Assembly: GCA_023664365.1 (NCBI GenBank)
Contig: JAMPFR010000033.1
Coordinates: forward strand, 1-37,389
DNA length: 37,389 nt
Origin: Acetatifactor muris
Lineage (GTDB): Bacteria; Bacillota; Clostridia; Lachnospirales; Lachnospiraceae
Direction: 5' to 3'
Part shown: positions 8,813 through 18,200 of the stretch, in pieces
How positions within the stretch are numbered: the stretch's first letter is position 1
How the letters are laid out: each line of letters starts with the position of its first letter
Position numbers and translations under genes: made by a program
Notes under the pieces: generated by a model
Told to the model about the DNA's origin: nothing
The model's input: only the letters and a program-made list of their open reading frames with translations
Databases searched by the model: none

Positions 8813-8871
8813 GAAACTTTTTATTTTATCGACTGAGCCGCCAAAAGATACTATATATTGTTTAATTATCA

Positions 8872-8900
8872 TTGACACATACAAGATATGGTGCTATACT
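8872..8900 (+). promoter_or_regulatory. Strong sigma-A type promoter before the SSB-like gene
   Basis: TTGACA (8872-8877) and TATACT (8895-8900) are separated by exactly 17 nt. Transcription would begin near 8907, leaving a leader of about 155 nt before ATG 9062. The leader contains a hairpin GCGAA-TGTT-TTCGC (8932-8945) nested inside GTGC/GCAC, which may regulate expression. No gene is seen between 8813 and 9061. Confidence 0.82.
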
Positions 8901-9061
8901 TTTCTTGTAATTGATTTTTGTGCGTTTATGGCGAATGTTTTCGCATTGCACACGTTGTCAAGTTTGTAATTTAAGTGGCAGTGGCATTACTCCGCTTTTT
9001 TGCGTGGTATTCTCTGGCACTTTTTTATATAGATATCAATGCTGCGGCAGAAAGGAGCGTT

Positions 9062-9472
9062 ATGGCACAGATTTATGTATTCGGCCATGTTACAGAGGAC
9101 ATCATCCCCAAAAAAAGCCAAACAGATTCCACCTATGTCTGCTTCACTCTCAGGGAGCGGACCGGAAAAGACCATGTACAGTATTATCAGGTCTGGGCAT
9201 GGAGCGAAAATGCACAGCGCCTGATCCGCCAAAAGGTACACAAGAACAGTGTAATCTGGCTGACAGGCACTTTGGAACTGGTTGACAGCACTGTAAACAG
9301 GGGAAGCCAAAAAACCAAGCTATTGAAAGTGTATCTTTCTAACTGGGGCTTTGTTCCCTATGTGACAGGCAAAACGAATACGAACAGTATTTCAAATGAA
9401 ACAGAGTTACCCCCACCCATTCCGGCCTCTGCGGAGGTGCTGGATGGAGACCGGGAAGCCCTGCCGGAGTAA
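9062..9472 (+). CDS. Single-stranded-DNA-binding-like OB-fold protein
   Basis: The 136-residue protein begins AQIYVFGHVTEDI and continues with strands typical of an SSB/PriB-like OB fold (YVCFTLRER, QYYQVWAWSENAQRLI, SVIWLTGTLELVD). It would coat ssDNA during conjugative transfer or plasmid replication. The tail is Pro-rich and ends LDGDREALPE instead of the DDDIPF tip of housekeeping SSB; the same LDGDREALP peptide ends the protein at 11542-12387. GAAAGGAG precedes ATG 9062. In-frame GTG 8975 lacks a ribosome site. It has its own promoter and terminator. Confidence 0.75.
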   Translation: MAQIYVFGHVTEDIIPKKSQTDSTYVCFTLRERTGKDHVQYYQVWAWSENAQRLIRQKVHKNSVIWLTGTLELVDSTVNRGSQKTKLLKVYLSNWGFVPYVTGKTNTNSISNETELPPPIPASAEVLDGDREALPE

Positions 9473-9491
9473 ACAGCTTATTCCGGTTTAT

Positions 9492-9553
9492 AAGAGGAAC
9501 CGTATGGTTTTTCAGAATGACACTGAAAATCCCTGCGGTTCCTCTTTTTTTGT
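9492..9553 (+). terminator. Long intrinsic terminator after the SSB-like gene
   Basis: AAGAGGAACCG (9492-9502) pairs perfectly with CGGTTCCTCTT (9536-9546). An inner stem (GGTTTTTCAG with CTGAAAATCC, one mismatch) extends it, and a T-run follows from 9545. The next start codon (9586) is about 32 nt beyond the T-run. Confidence 0.85.
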
Positions 9554-9585
9554 TGCAATTATTTTCAGAAAGGATGGAAAAACAA

Positions 9586-10401
9586 ATGAAACATGACAAA
9601 CCCCTTTGGGGAAGTATCAGTATCCTGATCGGTGCGGTGATCCTGATCTTAGCGCTCGTAAGAGGCACTTTGCAGACCGCCCTCCTGATCGGAGTTTTCA
9701 GCATCTGGGGAATCTGGACAGTCGGTTTTCTGCTCCTGCCCTATATGCGCCAGTCGAAACGCCGCATACAGCGCAACCGGCAGATAAAGACCTTGCAGGC
9801 GGCAGGCATTTCTCCTGCCAATCCGCTGCCCGCTTTCAGCCAGGACGCGGAATCTGTAGAGCTTTTACTGCTGCGCCATGTCAATCACCGCATATCTGCT
9901 TACTTAAAAGCAGTTTATCCGGATGTGAAATGGGAATGGTGTGAGAAAAACCCTGAACAGATTATCCGTCAGGGCGGCGTAGGGCGCATCAGAGTATTTG
10001 GTGCAGCCGACTTCGACCATGCGGATATCACGGTAGATCAGCAGGCTAACATTTCCTGCAGCATGATCCACATTGTTCCTCTGGCAAATGCCCTTGGCGG
10101 TACGGACGGCTCAGAAAGCCTTCCTCCCAATAAACAGCCCGTTGACCCGCAGATATGGTATGAGCTGCAGGGGCGCAAGGTTCTGGAGGCTCTGGTTGCA
10201 GACTTAAATTCCAGGGGACACAGCAGTTTGACGCTCCGCGAAGACGGCGACATCTGCACCACGGAAAACGATGCGGAGGTTGCCAGAGAGCATCTTGCCA
10301 ACTTTCCGGAAAAGCTCTATTGGCCCCGTCTGGTACAGGTCTTTGAGCGTAACGGTCTTGCGGCGGAAATTACGGCAGAAGGTATTCAGGTCTCATGGTA
10401 G
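9586..10401 (+). CDS. Membrane-anchored hypothetical protein
   Basis: The 271 residues start with two membrane helices (about 10-55, with SILIGAVILILALV and LIGVFSIWGIWTVGFLLL) followed by a soluble domain of some 210 residues that is probably cytoplasmic. That domain has mixed secondary structure (VRDD-type acidic loops, DITVDQQANISCSMIHIVP). ATG 9586 is chosen from spacing to AAAGGA; ATG 9574 is an alternative start that overlaps the ribosome site. No family is recognised. It lies between the SSB-like and DUF932 genes, suggesting a role in element DNA processing or transfer, but this is inference. Confidence 0.62.
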   Translation: MKHDKPLWGSISILIGAVILILALVRGTLQTALLIGVFSIWGIWTVGFLLLPYMRQSKRRIQRNRQIKTLQAAGISPANPLPAFSQDAESVELLLLRHVNHRISAYLKAVYPDVKWEWCEKNPEQIIRQGGVGRIRVFGAADFDHADITVDQQANISCSMIHIVPLANALGGTDGSESLPPNKQPVDPQIWYELQGRKVLEALVADLNSRGHSSLTLREDGDICTTENDAEVAREHLANFPEKLYWPRLVQVFERNGLAAEITAEGIQVSW

Positions 10402-10431
10402 CTCTGCCCAAAGAAAGGAGTGAATTCCAAA

Positions 10432-11505
10432 ATGAAAGAAGGTCTTTCCCTTCAGCAAATGGCTATGGAAATTGAACGCCAGCACCAACTTAAGGAGGAT
10501 TATCTCGTCAACACGGACAACCTGAAACTGGAACCTTATAATTCCCAGGTTTACCTGCATATGTATGACGAAAAAGGCGTTGAACCTGTGGAACCCATGG
10601 AAATCAATCAGGTCGCCCACAGACAGCTCGGCAGCCGGTTGAGGATCCCTGCCTCCTACTATGACAGGATGCTTACCGAACATCCTGCTCTTTTGGCAGA
10701 CAATGTGAACGCATGGTTCCAAAAAGAACCGGCAACCAGGATGCTGCGGACCATGGGCGGCACCGTCAGGGCTTTCCTGAGCAACCGTTACCGCCGCATT
10801 GACAACATTGAAATTGCCAAGATCGTACTTCCCCTTATCGGACAGATGGAGGGCGCCCGGTTTGAGAGCTGCCAGATCACCGACAGCAGAATGTACCTGA
10901 AGGTCGTCAACACAAGGCTGGAGGCGGAAGTTGTCCCCGGAGATATCGTACAGGCCGGCGTCATCATCAGTAACAGCGAAGTGGGCGAAGGCTCTGTATC
11001 CATCCAGCCTCTTGTCTATCGGCTGGTATGCAGCAACGGCATGATTATCAATGATGCCCAGACAAGGAAAACCCATTTGGGACGTATCAACAGCACAGAT
11101 GAAAACTTTCTTCTCTTTTCAGAAGAAACCCTCGCCGCAGACGACCATGCCTTTGTCCTGAAGATTCAGGATACGGTAAAGGCAGCTGTGGAGGAGGCCC
11201 GCTTTTCCTGTGTGGTAGATATGATGCAGCGGGCTAAACAGGCTCCCATCAACACAAAGGATGTACCCGGCATTGTCCGGCTCGCCAGCAGGGAATTCAA
11301 TATCACGGAGGATGAAAGCAACGGAGTTCTCCAGCACCTGATCGAAGGTCAGGATTTAACGCTGTACGGACTTTCCAATGCAGTCACCCGTCACAGTCAG
11401 GATATTGAAAGCTATGACAGGGCCACCAAACTGGAAAGCATCGGCTATAACATACTTTCCATGCCTGCCAGACAGTGGAACAAAATCAATCAGATGGCGG
11501 CGTAA
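10432..11505 (+). CDS. DUF932 phage/plasmid-like protein
   Basis: The 357-residue protein matches the pattern of DUF932 (phage/plasmid-like protein family): an N-terminal segment on tolerance to repeats (HRQLGSRLRIPASYYDRML), the core LRTMGGTVRAFLSNRYRRIDN, and VYRLVCSNGMI. These proteins are common in plasmids, phages and integrative elements; their molecular role is not settled. AAAGGAG lies 11 nt before ATG 10432. The next gene follows after 36 nt with its own ribosome site, so they are likely co-transcribed. Confidence 0.85.
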   Translation: MKEGLSLQQMAMEIERQHQLKEDYLVNTDNLKLEPYNSQVYLHMYDEKGVEPVEPMEINQVAHRQLGSRLRIPASYYDRMLTEHPALLADNVNAWFQKEPATRMLRTMGGTVRAFLSNRYRRIDNIEIAKIVLPLIGQMEGARFESCQITDSRMYLKVVNTRLEAEVVPGDIVQAGVIISNSEVGEGSVSIQPLVYRLVCSNGMIINDAQTRKTHLGRINSTDENFLLFSEETLAADDHAFVLKIQDTVKAAVEEARFSCVVDMMQRAKQAPINTKDVPGIVRLASREFNITEDESNGVLQHLIEGQDLTLYGLSNAVTRHSQDIESYDRATKLESIGYNILSMPARQWNKINQMAA

Positions 11506-11541
11506 TCACCGCCGTACAACCAATCTAAGGAGGATTTGCTT

Positions 11542-12387
11542 ATGAATACCCAGAACAACACAACATCAGTAGCAGTAACAGAAAGAGAACAGTTTTTACT
11601 TCCCAGCATGAACATCACCGATTGCGATTTCACATCGGATGAACTGGCTGAGGATATGGATGGCCTGCAGGTAAGCTTTCCGAGGGTAAAAATTCCCTCC
11701 GGCGGTATGCTGCAGTTCGAGATTCCTTCTGATGATCCCGAAAATCCGGATTATGAAAAGAACCTGACCGGCATCATCCTGTGCAACCACGACAACTATG
11801 CCTATTGGCCGGAAGGGAGCGAGTATGACGACAACACCGCCCCGCTCTGTTCTTCCACTGACGGAAAACAGGGTATCGGTGAACCCGGCGGCACCTGCGC
11901 TACCTGCGCACTCAACCGCTTTGGAACGGGACCTGAAGGGCGTGGGAAAGCCTGCAAGAATATGCGTATGCTCTATCTGCTCCGCAGCGGAGAATATATG
12001 CCGATACAGCTTGCCCTGCCGCCCACCAGCCTGAGTCCTTTCCGGGAGTTTATGAATCAGTCCTTTATGATCCGCCGACGCGCCACTTTTGGAAGTGTTG
12101 TGCAGATTGGACTGAAAAAAATGAACAACGGCAAGGATGATTACAGCGTTGCCACTTTCCGCCGTCTGTATGACTTGGAGGGTGAGGAACTGGCACAGGC
12201 ACGCGCTTATGCAACCAGCTTTAAGGAACAGATCAAGATGATGCTCCAGCAGCGGGCATCTGCCATTCTGGAGCAGCGGGATACCGGCTGTGACTACGAG
12301 GTAACGGAGGCGCTGCCTGCCAATTCCGGCAGCCAGTTCTGTATTGCACCGCCGCTTGACGGCGACAGGGAGGCATTGCCTGCCTGA
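11542..12387 (+). CDS. Cys-rich probable nucleic-acid-binding protein sharing its C-terminal tail with the SSB-like protein
   Basis: The 281-residue protein has a predicted zinc-binding insert (CSSTDGKQGIG, GTCATCALNRFG, then GKACKNMR) in a largely beta fold. The design recalls phage and plasmid ssDNA-binding or recombination-associated proteins with a CxxC knuckle, though I cannot name the family. It ends LDGDREALPA, nearly identical to the tail of the SSB-like protein at 9062-9472, although the two proteins are otherwise unrelated. TAAGGAGG precedes ATG 11542. It is encoded directly after the DUF932 gene. Confidence 0.68.
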   Translation: MNTQNNTTSVAVTEREQFLLPSMNITDCDFTSDELAEDMDGLQVSFPRVKIPSGGMLQFEIPSDDPENPDYEKNLTGIILCNHDNYAYWPEGSEYDDNTAPLCSSTDGKQGIGEPGGTCATCALNRFGTGPEGRGKACKNMRMLYLLRSGEYMPIQLALPPTSLSPFREFMNQSFMIRRRATFGSVVQIGLKKMNNGKDDYSVATFRRLYDLEGEELAQARAYATSFKEQIKMMLQQRASAILEQRDTGCDYEVTEALPANSGSQFCIAPPLDGDREALPA

Positions 12388-12434
12388 CTGTAACTGATAA
12401 TTGATACTTTGCGGTTTTTACCGCATCCATGTGG

Positions 12435-12470
12435 ACAAGGGAGCTTTCGGTCAGAGGGCTTCCTTGTTTT
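12435..12470 (+). terminator. Intrinsic terminator-like hairpin before the second sigma-like gene
   Basis: ACAAGGGAGC (12435-12444) pairs with GCTTCCTTGT (12458-12467) with one G-U pair, followed by a short T-run. A smaller hairpin, GCGGT/ACCGC, precedes it at 12411-12424. The next start codon (12492) is 21 nt downstream. Confidence 0.6.
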
Positions 12471-12491
12471 ACTTTTCAGGAGGAAAAAATT

Positions 12492-13028
12492 ATGTGTGAA
12501 GTACCCTTAACTTATGAACAACAGCGATTTGCTGCTGACAACCATGGTCTTGTATTCAAGTTTCTCAATGAACACCAATTACCCGAAGATGAATTCTATG
12601 ATGTTGTAGTTTTCGGCTATCTGAAAGCAGTTCGAGATTACTTATCCCGTCCGGAACTGCAAAAGTATTCTTTTGCAACCATCTGTTGGAAGGCAATGAC
12701 CTGTTACCTTTCCAATCATTACAAAGCTCAATACCGCCAGAAACGAAACGCAGAGGTCATCAGCATTCACGCAAGCCTCTACGAAGACGGTCTGCCTTTA
12801 GAGCAGATGATACCTGCCACTGACACGCTTATGCTCCAGTTGGAATCAGATTTATTGATGCATGAGCTTGCCTCCCGTCTTTCCAGGCAGCAATTAGATA
12901 TGGTGCGGCAAAAGACCAGCGGCTACGGAGTCCGGGATATTGCCCGCCGCCATAAGACTACCATCAAACAGGTTCAGTCAATCTTAGAGGAAGTCAGAGG
13001 CATACTGCTCCAGTTAAGCTGTGAGTAA
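12492..13028 (+). CDS. Sigma-70-like transcription factor (second copy of the type)
   Basis: The 178-residue protein has a region-2-like part (DVVVFGYLKAVRDYL, then YSFATICWKAMTCYLSNHYK) and a C-terminal helix-turn-helix (GYGVRDIARRHKTTIKQVQSIL) that looks like region 4. It is about as long as the sigma-like protein at 7004-7585 but clearly divergent from it. CAGGAGG precedes ATG 12492; the in-frame ATG 12429 lies before the terminator hairpin and is unlikely. It probably controls expression of element genes. Confidence 0.72.
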   Translation: MCEVPLTYEQQRFAADNHGLVFKFLNEHQLPEDEFYDVVVFGYLKAVRDYLSRPELQKYSFATICWKAMTCYLSNHYKAQYRQKRNAEVISIHASLYEDGLPLEQMIPATDTLMLQLESDLLMHELASRLSRQQLDMVRQKTSGYGVRDIARRHKTTIKQVQSILEEVRGILLQLSCE

Positions 13029-13071
13029 ACACTGCCATACAATTTATATTCCGCAAAGGGGGTCAGAAAGA

Positions 13072-13317
13072 ATGAAGAAAGAGAAAAAAGAAGTCAGACT
13101 TTGTGGCAGCTTACTGTGTCCCATCATCATAGGCAGACCTGCCATCTTTGCATCCGGCGGGAAAGTCTACCATACTTCCCGCGTGGTGGCATTGCATGAG
13201 CAGACGGAAGAAAATATCCATTTTGAAACGGTAAATACCCATTACCATTTATCCACAAGCCCTTTTCCGCTGGCGGCCATGAGTCCGCTCCCTGTGAGAC
13301 TGGCCGCGTGCGCATAA
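13072..13317 (+). CDS. Small conserved-looking hypothetical protein
   Basis: The 81-residue protein contains the stretch FASGGKVYHTSRVVALHEQ and IHFETVNTHYHL, a pattern I have seen in small clostridial mobile-element proteins of unknown function. It probably forms a small beta domain. AAAGGGGG precedes ATG 13072; the longer frame from 13021 overlaps the sigma-like gene and lacks a ribosome site. Its stop abuts the next frame, so it is probably coupled to the DUF5688 gene. Confidence 0.6.
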   Translation: MKKEKKEVRLCGSLLCPIIIGRPAIFASGGKVYHTSRVVALHEQTEENIHFETVNTHYHLSTSPFPLAAMSPLPVRLAACA

Positions 13318-13356
13318 ATGGACTATAACAACCAACAAAGCGAGGTACAAACGAAA

Positions 13357-14247
13357 ATGACATTAAAAGAATTTGCGACAACGACACAGGCTAAAGTCGC
13401 TGCCAGACTGAATAAAGAAACAGATCTGAAAGAAGTGCTCAAGCTCAATGGCATTAAACGCTACGGCTTGATCATCTTTGACTCCGCTATCAATGTCTCT
13501 CCTACGATCTATCTGGAGCCTTTCTATGGGAAGTTTCTGGAAACCCAGGACTGGGACTGCGTGATTGAGGATATTATAAAACTTTATCGGGACAATATGC
13601 CGGGCGAGCCTATGGATACAAAGATATTCTTTGATTTCAGCCAGGTAAAGGAAAAGATATTTTACCGCCTTATCAACTATGCGGAGAACCGGGAACTGCT
13701 TGAGCAGATGCCCCACATCAGATTTTTAGATCTGGCAAAGGTTTTCTGTATACGGTATGAAAAAGAAGAAGTCGGCAGCGGGATCATTTCTATCTATCAT
13801 TCCCATTTGGAGCATTGGGGCATCAGCGCTGACGAACTGGAAACCGTAGCAGATGTGAATTCACCTCTCTTTATGGCACAGCGCATTTCCAATATGAGCT
13901 CAGTTTTAGTAGAAAACGGAGTATCACAGGAAGACCTATCAGTGCCTATGCCCGAAGAATTTTCGTCTGTATATGTAATGTCAAATATTTCTAAATCCAA
14001 CGGTGCGGGCACCATATGTTATCCCAATATCTTAAAGACTCTCTCCGAGAAAGCGGACCGGGATATTATTATCCTGCCCAGTTCTATCCATGAAGTCATC
14101 CTTATTCCTTTCAATGAGAATGAGAACATGGAAACATTCCGGGATATGGTTCACTATGTAAATGCAAACGCTCTGGAGCCTGAGGATTTTCTTTCCGACA
14201 ATGTATATATCTACCGGCGTAACACCGGACAGATAGAAATTGCTTAA
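13357..14247 (+). CDS. DUF5688 family protein
   Basis: The 296-residue protein resembles DUF5688: an N-terminal region on LKEFATTTQAKVAARL, the core VYVMSNISKSNGAGTICYPN, then DIIILPSSIHEVILIPF near the C terminus. The fold is expected to be alpha/beta and soluble. This family is abundant in gut Lachnospiraceae and in mobile elements, with no known function. ATG 13357 follows GCGAGG; ATG 13318, right after the previous stop, is an alternative that would add 13 residues. A perfect terminator follows the stop. Confidence 0.78.
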   Translation: MTLKEFATTTQAKVAARLNKETDLKEVLKLNGIKRYGLIIFDSAINVSPTIYLEPFYGKFLETQDWDCVIEDIIKLYRDNMPGEPMDTKIFFDFSQVKEKIFYRLINYAENRELLEQMPHIRFLDLAKVFCIRYEKEEVGSGIISIYHSHLEHWGISADELETVADVNSPLFMAQRISNMSSVLVENGVSQEDLSVPMPEEFSSVYVMSNISKSNGAGTICYPNILKTLSEKADRDIIILPSSIHEVILIPFNENENMETFRDMVHYVNANALEPEDFLSDNVYIYRRNTGQIEIA

Positions 14248-14254
14248 CAGTATG

Positions 14255-14287
14255 ACAGGGCGGCAGACAAAAATGCCGCCCTGTTTT
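14255..14287 (+). terminator. Intrinsic terminator after the DUF5688 gene
   Basis: ACAGGGCGGCA (14255-14265) and TGCCGCCCTGT (14274-14284) form a perfect 11-bp stem with an 8-nt loop and a short T-run. The next start codon (14326) is about 38 nt downstream. Confidence 0.85.
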
Positions 14288-14325
14288 CAACATAAAGGGA
14301 AATGCCCTTTAGAAAGGACTTTATT

Positions 14326-15225
14326 ATGGAACTATTAAAAAAATTCGAGGCAGTCACGGCGACCTCAAACTCCCGCATCTCAGATACTGACCGCGCTTTC
14401 TGCAAGGCACACCAGGCTGCCTATGACAATGCCAGATGCACCCTTCCGGAACTGCTCTGTTTCTGGGAGGATATGCAGCGCCAGCAGGCGGAACTGCTGT
14501 CCGGCACAGATACCCCTCCCACCTTTTTCCTTGCATCCAGGGATGGCATCAAGCTCTCAGAGGCAAGTATCCGGGAACAGCTTTTTTCCCTGCATTCCCT
14601 GTTTGTCGGGGAAGTGGTGTCATTCTTCAACAAGACCTACCAGCTTTCCCTCTCCATAAGGGATATCGAAGACAACCTGATCCCGCGGGAACCGGAAGAC
14701 AGATGGACGGATGACTATGAAGACAGGGTAAAGGCATACACCCAGGCCATGCAGGACCTCTCCCTCCGCTACACGGATATCTTAGACCGGATATTCCTTT
14801 ACACGGACGGGCGCGAACTGTCCGAGCAGGCCCTCCATGAACTGAAGGAACAATGCCACAGGGCTGCATGGAATACATCCAACGGGAAAGCATGGTTCAC
14901 GCTGAAAAAGCGTACCCTGCTGCTCAATGGCTATTCCTGCAGCTACCGTGACCTCTACGGCGGCGGCTATTGGGAACTCGCCCAGGATACTAAAAATATT
15001 TTAAGGGGGATCGCCCATTTTGAAACGGGAAGCTTTTCAACCATCCCTTACAGTATCAGCAGGCTTATCGGGGCATATGATCTCCGTTCGGATTCCCATG
15101 AATTCAACGGCTGCGACAAAGTCCTGTCCCTGAAGATGTATAAGAACCGCCGTGTAGACATCAAGTTCTCCACGGAAGAAAATGCCCGGCAGTTCGTAAA
15201 CGACTACCTGGGCGCCATATGCTAA
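14326..15225 (+). CDS. DUF4942-like protein preceding a DNA methylase-helicase
   Basis: The 299-residue protein is helical in the N-terminal two thirds (TDRAFCKAHQAAYDNA, SLFVGEVVSFFNKTY) and ends with the pattern VLSLKMYKNRRVDIKF, which resembles the C-terminal part of DUF4942. DUF4942 is often fused or adjacent to DNA methylases. Here the methylase gene begins 15 nt after the stop, supporting a joint role in DNA modification or defence evasion. AGAAAGGA precedes ATG 14326. The family assignment is tentative. Confidence 0.65.
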   Translation: MELLKKFEAVTATSNSRISDTDRAFCKAHQAAYDNARCTLPELLCFWEDMQRQQAELLSGTDTPPTFFLASRDGIKLSEASIREQLFSLHSLFVGEVVSFFNKTYQLSLSIRDIEDNLIPREPEDRWTDDYEDRVKAYTQAMQDLSLRYTDILDRIFLYTDGRELSEQALHELKEQCHRAAWNTSNGKAWFTLKKRTLLLNGYSCSYRDLYGGGYWELAQDTKNILRGIAHFETGSFSTIPYSISRLIGAYDLRSDSHEFNGCDKVLSLKMYKNRRVDIKFSTEENARQFVNDYLGAIC

Positions 15226-15240
15226 GGAGGTGGATCCTGA

Positions 15241-18200
15241 TTGAAATATTCCTATTACGGGGAGAAGATCCCCTTTGACCAAAGAAAAGAACTGAATGAA
15301 AAAGTCCTCAGCCTGATAGCGGACGGTATGCCGGAATCCTACGGCATCACCCGGGAGGACATATACAATGCCTATACGGGCGACGGCGGCCTCCACGGGC
15401 TGGACCGGGCCGACTTTGAGAATTACCACCAGTTCAGCGGGGCAAAAAAGGAGATCGAGAACGGGCAGTTTTTCACGCCTCCCGGTCTCTGCGAGTTTGT
15501 CACCGCCTGCCTGAAACCATCCCGCAATGACCTGGTCGCGGATCTGACCTGCGGCAAGGGGGATTTCTTCAACTATATGCCCGTGGAGACAAACCTCTAC
15601 GGCTGTGAGCTGGATGCGAAGGCTGCCAGGGTGGCAGGGTTCCTTTATCCGGGCGCTGCCATTGAGTGCGGGGATATCCGCAGCTACCAGCCGGAGGTAC
15701 GGTTTGACTATGTGGTAGGCAACCCGCCCTTCAACCTGAAGTGGTGGACCGAAGGCGGCAGGGAAATATCCTCGCAGCTATATTACTGCCTGAAATCGGC
15801 ACAGCTTTTAAAGCCCCTGGGCATCCTTGCGCTGATCGTACCCAGGTCTTTCCTTGCGGATTCTTTTACGGACGGCGGGCAGATCAGGGAAATGGAAAGC
15901 TGTTTCAGTTTCTTAGGGCAGGCCATGCTCCCGGAGAATGCTTTTGCCCATCTGGGCGTCAGCAGTTTCCCCACCAAGCTACAGTTCTGGCAGAAAAAGG
16001 GGAACAGCAGCCAGGGAAAGCCCCAGCCCTACCGGACGGAACCCGACTTTTACCTGTCCGCGGACTCCGACATCCAGAAGGTGGCGCAGCATACCCATGA
16101 GAAATATATCGCCTTTGCCAAGTCCGCGCTGGAGAACAACCAGCACAGCATCCTCCTGGAACTGGCAAAGTCCCAGAGCGTTTCCAGGGAATTCCAGTAC
16201 CAGACCCTGAAACTGCTGTACCAGATCAAGGTGCATCCGGCGACCAACGCCCTATATGCCAAGTGCAGCGAATACCTGTACCGCTTTTACACACAGAAAC
16301 AGCCGGACGATATGAACTATGAAAAATGGTGCGCATCAAGGATCACGGAGAAAAAGGTACTCACTTACCTGCAGCGGGCGCTGAAAAAACAGAACGCCGC
16401 GCCGGAGGAGGACAGGGTCGCCCTTGTCAAGCGGAACGGCGAATTTGCCTACAAGGGCTACAGTGCCGCCGCAAGGCGCCGCATCACGGAGGCAATGCGC
16501 ATCCCGGTACCCATCCACCAGGCGGTGCTTGATGACACCCCGGAAAAATACCCAGGCTATGAACGCCTGCTCCGCAGGAAACACCTAGAATACGAAACCC
16601 AGAACCAGCCCTTTGCGGAGATGGACGAGGACCCGCGGATAGCGGAATGGCTGTCGGAGTTCTGCCTGTGGGACCCCTCCCGCATGGAGATGATCCGTTT
16701 CAGCGAAGTGCAGCGGCATGACATCAACCTTACCTTACAGAAACGCTATGCCCTCCTGCAATGGGAACAGGGCAGCGGCAAGACACTTGCCGGCATTGCG
16801 ACCGGGCTGTACCGGATGCAGAACCAGAACATACACAGCACATGGGTGGTGTCCTCCGCGATCTCCATCCGCAACAACTGGAACGTGGTGCTGCCACTCT
16901 ATGATATCCCCTGCATCTTCGTGAAACGCCCTGCAGACCTGCAGCGTGTACGGCGGGGGGATTTTGTCCTGCTCACCTTAAACACGGTCAGCGCCCACAA
17001 AAAGCAGCTCCGGAAATACCTGAAACGCCTCGGGCGTAACATCCAGCTGATACTGGACGAGAGCGACGAGATCTCCAACCCGAACAGCGCGCGCTGCCAG
17101 GCGGTGCTCTCCTGCTTCCGCCGCTGCCGGATGAAGCTGCTCACCACGGGCACCAGCACAAGGAACAACATATCAGAGTTTGCCCCGCAGCTGGAGCTGC
17201 TCTACAACAATTCCATCAACATGATCTCATGGAACCGGTACATCTACCGCCACAGCCGGGATGCTGAGGCTGACGATGAGCCGGACCGTGAAAACAACTC
17301 TTACTTCGGGGAGCCCATCCCCGCCTACAAGAAAGGCTACTCCCTGTTCGCCGCCTCCCACCTGCCGGAAAAAGTCACCGTGTTCGGCCTGGAGAAACGG
17401 ACACAGGACATCTACAATGCAGACATTTTGAGCGGCATTGTAGGGAAGACCGTCATCACAAGGACCTTTGAGGAAGTGGCGGCCAAGGACATCAAGCGGA
17501 TACACCAGGTCCTGCTCCAGTTCCCGGAAGAGGAAAAGGAAGTCTACCGGAAAGCCATGAACGAGTTCAGCCTGATGCGGAGCAATTACTTTGCCTCCAC
17601 CGGCAATTCCAGGAAGGATTCCATGATGCGCCTCATCCAGCAGATCGTACTGCTGCTGCGGATCAGCGCGGCGCCGGACACCGTACAGGAATATGCGGGC
17701 GATACCCCCGTCAAGGTCATGACTGCGGTGGAAATGGTTTCCGGATGGCCGGACGAGGTCATCGCCATCGGGGTGCGCCACAAGGCAGTCCTTGCATCTT
17801 ACGAGAACGCCCTACGGGAATACCTCCCGGACCGCCCTTTGTTTGTCGTCACCGGCGAAAGCACCAGCTTTGCCAAAAGGCGGGCGCTGCACCAGACACT
17901 GAAAGAGAGCGGGAACGGGATACTGCTCTGCACCCAGCAGAGCCTCCCCTCCAGCGTCAACTTTGAGTATGTCAACAAGGTCATCATCCCGGAACTCCAT
18001 TACAACAACTCCGGCATGAGCCAGTTTTATTTCCGGTTCATCCGGTACACCTCAACGGAATACAAGGACATTTATTTCCTTACCTACGCGGGCAGCATTG
18101 AATCCAACCTGATGCAGATGGTGCTTGCCAAGGAAAAGCTGAACCTGTTCATGAAAGGGCAGGACGTGGACCTGGATGAGATCTATGAGCGGTTTGACAT

